DNA of 9,893 nucleotides. Origin: Candidatus Bathyarchaeota archaeon. Lineage in GTDB: Archaea > Thermoproteota > Bathyarchaeia > TCS64. A model generated the notes under the pieces. The model worked only from the letters and a program-made list of their open reading frames with translations, was not told the origin of the DNA and ran no database searches. The DNA is taken from NCBI GenBank assembly GCA_003662205.1, contig QMXQ01000041.1, positions 1 to 9,893 on the forward strand, read 5' to 3'. Shown here piece after piece: positions 1-4,904 of this stretch (its first letter is position 1; every line of letters starts with the position of its first letter). Both the position numbers and the translations under genes were made by a program.

Positions 1-1
1 C

Positions 2-175
2 GGCTACTGGCCGCCCGGGAGCGCCTTCTGCATCTTCTTCGGCCCGACCCCCGCCAGCCGAGGCGGCGAGATCAGGCCCGCCAGCCCGGTGAACGTCTTC
101 GGCCACATCCTCGGCGACCCCACCGTCTTCAAAAAGGTGAGAGGCGGCGAGAAAGTGCGCGTCGAGAGAGCCTAG
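2..175 (+). CDS. Cyclophilin-like fold protein (DUF369/TM1367-type), C-terminal part
   Basis: The 5' end is cut by the window edge; 57 residues remain before a TAG stop. The visible part begins GYWPPGSAFCIFFGPTPASR and continues with the pattern PASPVNVFGHILGD. From memory this matches the conserved C-terminal half of the small archaeal and bacterial cyclophilin-like family (PF04126 type), whose members are about 120-130 residues long. These proteins have a cyclophilin-like beta barrel, but their substrate or partner is not established, and peptidyl-prolyl isomerase activity should not be assumed. No signal peptide or membrane segment can be judged because the N-terminus is missing. Its stop codon overlaps, on the opposite strand, the stop of a degenerate gene fragment (172-225). 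The base composition is GC-rich, like the purine cluster and unlike the genes immediately to the right. Confidence 0.75.
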   Translation, partial: GYWPPGSAFCIFFGPTPASRGGEIRPASPVNVFGHILGDPTVFKKVRGGEKVRVERA

Positions 176-180
176 CTCTC
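166..180. terminator. Small hairpin at the stop codon of the cyclophilin-like gene
   Basis: GAGAGC-CTA-GCTCTC is a perfect 6-bp inverted repeat with a 3-nt loop, centred on the TAG stop of the plus-strand gene and on the stop of the opposing gene fragment. A pyrimidine-rich stretch (CTTGTTCTCTCTT) follows near 220-232. It could end transcription between converging genes, but archaeal termination depends mainly on U-tracts, so this is only a candidate. Confidence 0.25.
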
Positions 181-225
181 CTCCGCAAGCTGGATCTTCC
201 GCGCCGGGCTCATAGAGGTCTTGTT
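172..225 (-). pseudogene. Degenerate 3' end of a second DGQHR-protein gene
   Basis: Read on the minus strand, the segment encodes KTSMSPARKIQLAEES and a TAG stop. This aligns with the last residues of the intact DGQHR protein at 3257-4390 (KTLYMNLARKIQLVEKHG): KT, M, ARKIQL and E match, with one codon missing. One nucleotide difference is a synonymous third-position change (CGG/CGA). Farther upstream, toward 300, the frame stays open, but its residues no longer resemble the DGQHR protein and there is no start or domain. It is therefore a remnant or a duplicated gene end, not a functional gene. It could be the far end of a tandem paralogue whose body was lost, or one of two repeats bracketing an insertion. 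Confidence 0.45.
181..223. repeat. Imperfect direct repeat, left copy
   Basis: Bases 181-213 align without gaps to 3269-3301 with 26 of 33 identical by hand count, including a 13-base identical core (CAAGCTGGATCTT at 186-198). The similarity extends to 223 with a 3-base gap. The repeat lies in the same orientation as its partner and brackets the low-GC segment. Confidence 0.55.
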
Positions 226-322
226 CTCTCTTACGCGCTTATTTCTGGAACAAGTTAGAAAGGACACTAGAGAGATATAATTTAAGCGAGGATCGAAGAT
301 GTGTTGAGGGATTCTGGGCAAG
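226..322. other. Short intergenic stretch with an AT-rich TATA-like core
   Basis: This lies between the decayed gene end and the stop of the 252-residue protein gene. It contains AGATATAATTTAAG around 271-284, which reads as TATA-like on either strand. No credible gene follows on the plus strand, where the open frame is antisense to the 252-residue gene. It is reported only as a composition feature. Confidence 0.25.
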
Positions 323-1081
323 CTACGTGGTGTGAGGACCCGTCAAATGGCCGTCGCGCGCGCATGACAGGCGGATTTGCTCGGGGTTCGCCTCACATCC
401 CAGCTTTTTACCCATCCCCCTCCAGCCGTATATTTTCCTTACATCTCGAACACTCCACAGAGTTTTTCCATCAGCGGATAACCCTAGGATCGATCGAAGC
501 CATAGCCTCACGTACTCAAACTCTTCTGAGCTGTGAACGGGAAGGCCGTCCATCTTTCCGATGGGATTGGTGCTCTCGATAAACCGTAAAACCTGTTCGA
601 CCTCTTTGAGCTGATCGAGTGTCCCCCTGGGCGCCACTTCAAAAAGCGGTGACGAGACCTCACCGCCCCTCGACGTTCTCCATTCCATGAGGCTCCGTTC
701 AACGAACTTGGCGAACGGCGCCGGATAATTGATTTTAGCGTCTAGCAACAGCCAGTTCTGGAGTTCCACCAAGTCCCTTTGGGCCTGAAAAGCCCTTCGA
801 ATTTTTTCAATGATCTCAGCTAACCTGGGATCGGAGACCCTTAAATCAGGGATAGGCGGGACGGAAAGGACCTCCTTATCGAAGATGCGCGAAAACGCGT
901 CCCATATTCGGGCTTTACGCCTCCAGGCGCGGATACGAGGCTCCCATTTTTCGCGCCACCTTGTCCCCGCGTCTTTAAAGGCGGCGCGGACCCTGTGATA
1001 ATATAGGTGTAGACCCCTCTCAGCCATCTGGTCAAGGACTCGCCCGAAGTCGGGATAGTCGAGAAAAGGGTCTTCGATCAT
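323..1081 (-). CDS. Unrecognised 252-residue protein behind the sensor-regulator
   Basis: I do not recognise a family. The product is soluble-looking, with no signal peptide or membrane segment. It is rich in charged residues and has nine tryptophans (about 42, 46, 53, 60, 110, 134, 194, 209, 220). Residues 28-60 are strongly basic (RWREKWEPRIRAWRRKARIW), and 80-130 looks helical with alternating charges. The C-terminal tail after about 225 has little regular structure. The ATG start is preceded by GAGTGATGAG, a possible weak Shine-Dalgarno. Only 26 bp separate it from the stop of the HTH-GAF-PAS-PAS gene upstream, so the two are probably co-transcribed and may work together. The roughly 50% G+C matches that partner and not the flanking purine genes. 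A nucleic-acid-binding role would fit the basic tryptophan-rich N-terminus but is inference. Confidence 0.65.
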   Translation of the reverse strand: MIEDPFLDYPDFGRVLDQMAERGLHLYYHRVRAAFKDAGTRWREKWEPRIRAWRRKARIWDAFSRIFDKEVLSVPPIPDLRVSDPRLAEIIEKIRRAFQAQRDLVELQNWLLLDAKINYPAPFAKFVERSLMEWRTSRGGEVSSPLFEVAPRGTLDQLKEVEQVLRFIESTNPIGKMDGLPVHSSEEFEYVRLWLRSILGLSADGKTLWSVRDVRKIYGWRGMGKKLGCEANPEQIRLSCARDGHLTGPHTT

Positions 1082-1107
1082 CTCATCACTCGGAGTTTCA
1101 TCGATGC

Positions 1108-2793
1108 TTAGATCGAGTTGAGGTGGGGAGTCGCGCCTAGTGCGACCTTGTTCTCATAGACTTCATTAAGCAGCTTCTCTGCCCGCTTGCGCTCGGTTAT
1201 GTCCCTGAATATTCCTTGAATTAGCTTTTTACCCCCAAGCTCAAAGAGGTTCCCCTTGATTGCGACCTCCTTGATCTCCCCGTTCTTTGTAATAACTTGT
1301 GTTTCTAGAATCTGTCCTTCTTTCTCGTTGAGATGCTGTTTAAACGTCACGCTAAAATTTTCTTCTATCGTCTCAGGAGGGTGGAGAATCCGCTGGTGTT
1401 TACCAATCAGTTCCGATTTCTCTCTTCCGACCAGTTCACACGCTGCGCGATTACAGTCGATCAATATACCCGTATCGGCGTCAGCAACGAAGATGGCATC
1501 CAATGCTTCCTCAAACAGCTTTCTATATCTCTCCTCGGATTCTCTCAGGGCCTGTTCTACCTTCTTGCGTTCGGTGATGTCTCTAACTATTCCCTCGTAG
1601 CCGATGATCTCTCCGTTTTCGCTTCGACGCGGGCTGACTGAGACCTCAATCCAGCCGATTGAACCATCTCGTCGCCTGAACCGCAGCACCTTGTTTTTAA
1701 GCCCACCTTTCTCCCTGATTTCTTCGAGGTACGCCGCTCTCTCCTTATCAGACGCATAGGTCTCCCAGGTTTTGACCCCGCCGTGAAGCATATCCTCGGG
1801 CTTGTAGCCGAATATGGCTGCGAACGCAGGGTTCACCATAATATAGTTGCCTTCGAGATCGGTCTGAAAAAGGCCGTCAGCGACAGCGTCGAATAAAGCT
1901 CGGTATCTTCTCTCAGAGGCTCTTAGTTTTCTAGTCTTTTCCTCGACCAACATTTCCAGATGCTCGGAGTAGCATCTAAGCTTCTCCTCCGCGAGCAGGA
2001 GCTTGGCGTGTTCTTCAGCGAGTTCTATGGCGCTTGAGATATGCTGAGCGAGGTTTTTCACTGAAGGTATGAAGTAATCGGCAAGGTTAGTGGAAGACAT
2101 GGCGAAGACCCCTATGATTTTTCCATGTTTTTTCAATGGCGTCAGGATGCAAGACTTTTTGTCATAACCAAATATCATTGATATCAAACTAGATAGGGGT
2201 CGAGGAAACAGTTCATCTATTGTGGCCCTAACGTTGACTTGAACAGTTTTTCCCTCTCTTACGACCTGCCTGTAGATGCTCGACTTGTTCAGATCAATAT
2301 GGTACTCTCTCAGCCGGAGCCGGGTCAGTTTTTCTGTCGCCTTTATTTTCCCGGGTGATATTGACGTTTCCTTGATTTTTAGCCGAGATCCGTCCTCGGT
2401 CAACAAGAGGATGCTCATATTATACCGTTTCGACTTCTCGAACTCCTCCTTCACCACGCTATAGATCTTGTTCTCGTCCAGCAATCCATGTATCTTCGTG
2501 GTCACCTTCTCTGTGAAGTGAATGGTCTCGATCAGGTTAAATCGTGTCTCCCAGAGCAACTCGGCGGCCAACAGTCCCTCGCTCGTTAAATGGTATCTCT
2601 TTTTAGATCGCTCATATCCAATCAGCGCCCCTAATGCCTTTAAATGAAAACCGAGTTTGCCGTGATCACGGGTGCCAGCAGCTTTCAGTAACTCGGTGAA
2701 CGAACCATATGTGTTCTCCTGTAGGTAGGAGATGATGCGTCTCCGAATAGGGTGGGCAAGTGCTCTATGGATGTGCTCATCTCTATCCCTCAA
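1108..2793 (-). CDS. Winged-helix HTH-GAF-PAS-PAS sensor regulator without a kinase domain
   Basis: The 561-residue protein has an ArsR-type winged helix at about 1-75 (the pattern LAHPIRRRIISYL, then a helix-turn-helix and YHLTSEG), a linker helix at 75-105, a GAF-like domain at 105-260 (ending KKHGKIIGVFAMSS then NLAQHISSAIELAEEH), a coiled coil at 255-300, and two PAS/PAC units at about 292-410 and 420-538. Both PAC motifs end in RDITERK. Nothing resembling HisKA or HATPase follows; the chain stops about 22 residues after the second PAC. It therefore looks like a cytoplasmic one-component regulator that binds DNA and senses a ligand, redox state or light; the signal is unknown. The start is TTG at 2793: an in-frame stop lies just upstream, the nearby ATG codons are out of frame, and the wHTH motif begins at once. 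A truncated former histidine kinase is an alternative reading. An inverted repeat lies about 50 bp upstream. Confidence 0.85.
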   Translation of the reverse strand: MRDRDEHIHRALAHPIRRRIISYLQENTYGSFTELLKAAGTRDHGKLGFHLKALGALIGYERSKKRYHLTSEGLLAAELLWETRFNLIETIHFTEKVTTKIHGLLDENKIYSVVKEEFEKSKRYNMSILLLTEDGSRLKIKETSISPGKIKATEKLTRLRLREYHIDLNKSSIYRQVVREGKTVQVNVRATIDELFPRPLSSLISMIFGYDKKSCILTPLKKHGKIIGVFAMSSTNLADYFIPSVKNLAQHISSAIELAEEHAKLLLAEEKLRCYSEHLEMLVEEKTRKLRASERRYRALFDAVADGLFQTDLEGNYIMVNPAFAAIFGYKPEDMLHGGVKTWETYASDKERAAYLEEIREKGGLKNKVLRFRRRDGSIGWIEVSVSPRRSENGEIIGYEGIVRDITERKKVEQALRESEERYRKLFEEALDAIFVADADTGILIDCNRAACELVGREKSELIGKHQRILHPPETIEENFSVTFKQHLNEKEGQILETQVITKNGEIKEVAIKGNLFELGGKKLIQGIFRDITERKRAEKLLNEVYENKVALGATPHLNSI

Positions 2794-2827
2794 AACTCGC
2801 CCCCATGTTTAAGGAATCCTCGCTCAT

Positions 2828-2840
2828 CATATTTTATTGT
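2828..2840 (-). promoter_or_regulatory. Candidate TATA region of the sensor-regulator gene
   Basis: The minus-strand reading ACAATAAAATATG lies about 35-45 bp upstream of the TTG start. That suits an archaeal TATA box with a short leader of 10-20 nt. The inverted repeat at 2842-2861 abuts it on the upstream side, where archaeal activators or repressors commonly bind. Confidence 0.4.
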
Positions 2841-2841
2841 A

Positions 2842-2861
2842 AAGTGAAATTACGTTCACTT
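2842..2861. promoter_or_regulatory. Inverted-repeat operator candidate upstream of the sensor-regulator
   Basis: AAGTGAA-N6-TTCACTT is a perfect 7-bp inverted repeat with a 6-bp spacer, so arm centres are 13 bp apart. A third, looser half site (AGTGCGAA, 2864-2871) follows. The spacing suits a dimeric winged-helix protein contacting one face of DNA. Its position against the TATA-like region suggests autoregulation by the HTH-GAF-PAS-PAS protein, which is inference. Confidence 0.5.
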
Positions 2862-2931
2862 CTAGTGCGAACAATATTTACATGAAAATATTAATTAATG
2901 ATCAACGCCCTCCGCGGGATCCCTAATTTTG

Positions 2932-2944
2932 CTATAAAAATATA
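2932..2944 (+). promoter_or_regulatory. Strong plus-strand TATA-like box with no clear gene
   Basis: CTATAAAAATATA is a near-consensus archaeal TATA element pointing rightward, away from all annotated genes here. A start site about 25-30 bp downstream would fall near 2970, just before the ATG at 2976. It may drive a small RNA or micropeptide, or be chance in AT-rich DNA. Confidence 0.3.
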
Positions 2945-3122
2945 CGGAAAGTCCCAATAAATAAGGCAATAGTTCATGGGTGGAAAACTGTTATGGGTTT
3001 TTACCAAAAAGGCGGAAATCTCTTAATATTATTGCCGTTCCGTTTGTCATTCTGGTTATAGTTCAAGCGGTGTCCCGGTCCAGTTCCAATTTTGTCTATT
3101 ATTAAATAGGGATTCAGTTACA

Positions 3123-3140
3123 CAAAATTTAAATAAAATT
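3123..3140 (-). terminator. T-rich tract downstream of the DGQHR gene
   Basis: On the minus strand the sequence reads AATTTTATTTAAATTTTG, a T-rich run about 115-135 bp past the DGQHR stop and in an otherwise gene-free region. Archaeal terminators are typically such U-tracts without a required hairpin. Confidence 0.3.
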
Positions 3141-3256
3141 CCGGGTCGCCGGTCGCAGTCATGAAATAACCAGCAATGCCATAAATCCTCCGAGATTTCT
3201 AGGACTCGATTTCGTCTTGCATCCTCTAAATGGATATAGAATATTCTGGGAGGGCT

Positions 3257-4390
3257 CTATCCATGCTTTTCTACAAGCTGGATCTTTCGCGCTAGGTTCA
3301 TGTAGAGGGTTTTGATGGTTTGTAGGCTGGTGGAGATGGCGATGGCGGGGCCGTGCTCCTTGGACCAGAAGTCGAGGGTGAGGGGCCTCCGGAACTCGGG
3401 CTGCGGGTGGCCCGGCGTCTCCTCCAGCAGCCGGGTCAGGGTCCGCCGCATGCCGTCCTCGTTGATGAAGCCCCCCTTCGCGCATCGGGCGTAGACGGAG
3501 GGGAAGAGCATGTGGAGGGAGAAGATGCCGGGGGTCGCCAGCAGCGTGTATGCCTGCGGCTCCTCGAAGGCCCGGGGGTAGATCTTGGAGACGGCGTTCC
3601 AGTAGTCGATGAGGAGGTCGGCGAGCTCCCTTATCGGCATCCCCTCGAACACACGCTCGCGGAGGATCTCGGCCACGGACCGGATGAGGGGCTTGTCGTG
3701 GATGATGTGCTCCTCGCGCCTCTCCTCCCCGATCCGCCTCACCCGGCCGCGCCAGGGGGATCGGGGGTCCCCGTTAAGGTAGTCGACGATCTCCGTGGCG
3801 AGGCCTAGGCGGACGCCCCGCCTCCCCTCCAGCTCGTAGAGCCACTCCGCCCCCTTCTCCCAGAGCATCCGCTGGAGGTGCCTGTAGGCGAGGTCGGTGG
3901 GGACGCTCCGCTGGCGGCGGTTGACGATGTAGAAGAGCATCAACTCGTCGAACCGCCTCGGCAGCCGGAGCAGGGAGACGATGACGGGGTACTCCTCGAA
4001 GTCGGCGTTCCTCTCCATCGCCCGCTTCAGGGCCTCCACCCTGTGCTGCCCATCGATGAGCCAGAGCTTCTCGTCGTCGCCGATAGTCAGCTCGCCGAGG
4101 ACACACCAGCCGAGGTCGTGCTCCGCCTCAAAGCTGAGATCGCCGCGGACGTTAACCAGGATCGAGGTCGGGAAGCAGCCGAGCTCCCTCATAAGGTACC
4201 GGACGGCGGAGCCCCTCCCCCCGCTGAGGCGGCGCTCGTCGGGGAGGCGCTGATACCCCTCAGGGTTCTCGGGCGTCCACCGGTCGATGGCGCACCTCTC
4301 GATGAGCTGATACGCGGGCAGGGTGGAGACGTATATCTCGAACTGGGTCCTGCCGCCGCGCTGCCTGATGGAGAAGGCCTTGAGGCGCAT
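3257..4390 (-). CDS. DGQHR-domain (DndB-like) protein
   Basis: The 377-residue protein carries the defining motif WLIDGQHRVEAL at residues 110-121 (DGQHR at 113-117), followed by a second conserved patch, FYIVNRRQRSVPTDLAYRHL, at about 153-172. These mark the DGQHR family (ParB/sulfiredoxin-like fold) that includes DndB, the regulator of DNA phosphorothioation. The C-terminal half (about 225-345) is helical and less conserved. No dndC, dndD or dndE gene is visible next to it, so a phosphorothioation role cannot be inferred; many archaeal members are orphans of unknown function. The ATG start has no strong ribosome-binding site. A TATA-like TTTTATC (4428-4434) about 40 bp upstream would give a short leader. 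G+C is high, like the purine cluster, from which it is divergently transcribed. A decayed copy of its last codons lies at 172-225. Confidence 0.85.
   Translation of the reverse strand: MRLKAFSIRQRGGRTQFEIYVSTLPAYQLIERCAIDRWTPENPEGYQRLPDERRLSGGRGSAVRYLMRELGCFPTSILVNVRGDLSFEAEHDLGWCVLGELTIGDDEKLWLIDGQHRVEALKRAMERNADFEEYPVIVSLLRLPRRFDELMLFYIVNRRQRSVPTDLAYRHLQRMLWEKGAEWLYELEGRRGVRLGLATEIVDYLNGDPRSPWRGRVRRIGEERREEHIIHDKPLIRSVAEILRERVFEGMPIRELADLLIDYWNAVSKIYPRAFEEPQAYTLLATPGIFSLHMLFPSVYARCAKGGFINEDGMRRTLTRLLEETPGHPQPEFRRPLTLDFWSKEHGPAIAISTSLQTIKTLYMNLARKIQLVEKHG
3269..3314. repeat. Imperfect direct repeat, right copy (3' end of the DGQHR gene)
   Basis: This partner of the repeat at 181-223 falls inside the last codons of the intact DGQHR gene (encoding KTLYMNLARKIQLVE). 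Together the two copies bracket about 3.05 kb of lower-GC DNA. A repeated gene 3' end beside an intact gene is the geometry left by site-specific integration, but it also fits a decayed tandem paralogue. Confidence 0.55.
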
Positions 4391-4427
4391 GTAGAACCGT
4401 CCCGCAACGGATTAAGGGGTTAGGGGA

Positions 4428-4434
4428 GATAAAA
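4428..4434 (-). promoter_or_regulatory. Candidate TATA box of the DGQHR gene
   Basis: The minus strand reads AGTTTTATCTCC, 38-44 bp upstream of the ATG at 4390. It is the best AT-rich match in the divergent region on that side and would give a leader of about 15 nt. Confidence 0.35.
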
Positions 4435-4536
4435 CTAACCATGACCGCAAGGTCGAAGTCTGCCTGATGGGTTTCCTCCGTATAGGATTATCGAGCGGCC
4501 GGCCCCCTTCTTTTTAACTGGATGTGTTAAAAGATA

Positions 4537-4557
4537 GGGGAAAGTCTTTTAATATTT
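4537..4557 (+). promoter_or_regulatory. Candidate BRE/TATA promoter of purSLQ
   Basis: TTTTAATATTT (4547-4557) is preceded by the purine-rich GGGGAAAG (4537-4544), the arrangement of an archaeal BRE plus TATA box. Transcription would start near 4578, where an ATG happens to lie. The purS start supported by homology is 75 bp farther on, so the mRNA would carry a leader of about 75 nt. Confidence 0.5.
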
Positions 4558-4637
4558 GACCTGTTTGATTAGAGATAATGGCTCGCGCCGTCCCATCCTG
4601 GCGCGGTTGTTACAGGGAACGGCGGCGACGGGAATGG

Positions 4638-4644
4638 GGAGGTG
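4638..4644 (+). promoter_or_regulatory. Shine-Dalgarno that fixes the purS start
   Basis: GGAGGTG is an excellent match to the archaeal anti-Shine-Dalgarno and lies 8 nt before the GTG at 4653. It supports that GTG over the in-frame ATG at 4578 and over the GTG at 4644, which overlaps the site. Confidence 0.7.
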
Positions 4645-4652
4645 TGTCCGCT

Positions 4653-4904
4653 GTGAGGTACGTCGCGACGGTCTATGTTAGGCTGAAGCCCGGCTACTCC
4701 GACCCCGAGGGGGAGACGACTGCCAGGGCGCTTCAGGGGCTCGGCTATCGGGTCATCGAAGTGAGGGCGAGCAAGGCTTACGAGGTGACCCTTGAGGCAG
4801 ACAGCAGGGAGGAGGCGGAGGCGGCCGTGGATGAGATGTGCCGAAGGCTGCTGACGAACCCGACCAAGGACGACTACAGGTTCGAGATAAGGGAGCTGCG
4901 ATGA
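4653..4904 (+). CDS. purS: Phosphoribosylformylglycinamidine synthase subunit PurS
   Basis: PurS is the small structural subunit that bridges PurL and the glutaminase PurQ in FGAM synthase (step four of purine biosynthesis, FGAR plus glutamine plus ATP to FGAM). The 83-residue product begins MRYVATVYVRLKPGYSDPEG and ends with the family pattern RLLTNPTKDDYRFEI; both length and motifs match stand-alone PurS. I chose the GTG start because the homology begins exactly there and a strong Shine-Dalgarno precedes it. The frame is open back to an ATG at 4578, which would add 25 arginine-rich residues (including RERRRREW) not expected in this family. The stop overlaps the purL start in ATGA, implying translational coupling. 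It is the first gene of purSLQ. Confidence 0.93.
   Translation: MRYVATVYVRLKPGYSDPEGETTARALQGLGYRVIEVRASKAYEVTLEADSREEAEAAVDEMCRRLLTNPTKDDYRFEIRELR

Larger units (their letters stand above)
2794..3256. other. AT-rich 463-bp intergenic spacer
   Basis: This is a gene-free stretch between the DGQHR gene and the sensor-regulator. Besides the operator and TATA candidates on the minus strand, it holds a plus-strand TATA-like sequence (2932-2944) followed by two very short ATG frames: 2976-3026 (16 codons plus stop) and 2993-3061 (22 codons plus stop, hydrophobic second half rich in L, I, F and W). A T-rich run on the minus strand (3123-3140) could stop DGQHR-gene transcription. I see no tRNA, no CRISPR repeat and no recognisable transposase remnant. 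Confidence 0.5.

Noticed and set aside
301..582. Plus-strand open frame of 93 codons starting with GTG
   Set aside because: It lies antisense to the 252-residue gene and has no recognisable domain or ribosome-binding site. The minus-strand frame is longer and follows its neighbour closely.
2794..3256. CRISPR array, tRNA or C/D-box RNA in the spacer
   Set aside because: There are no regularly spaced repeats, no cloverleaf, and no convincing paired C and D boxes.
172..3314. A mobile element with its own integrase or transposase
   Set aside because: Neither gene between the repeats resembles a recombinase, so only a scar or decayed element can be proposed.
3159..3485. Minus-strand frame overlapping the DGQHR 3' end and running into the spacer
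   Set aside because: Most of it is the DGQHR coding region read out of frame. The spacer part has no family features.
3257..4390. A Dnd phosphorothioation or restriction system
   Set aside because: Only the DGQHR domain is visible; none of the modification or restriction partners appears in the window.
3353..4423. Plus-strand open frames across the DGQHR gene
   Set aside because: They have low-complexity composition and are antisense to a gene with a clear DGQHR motif.
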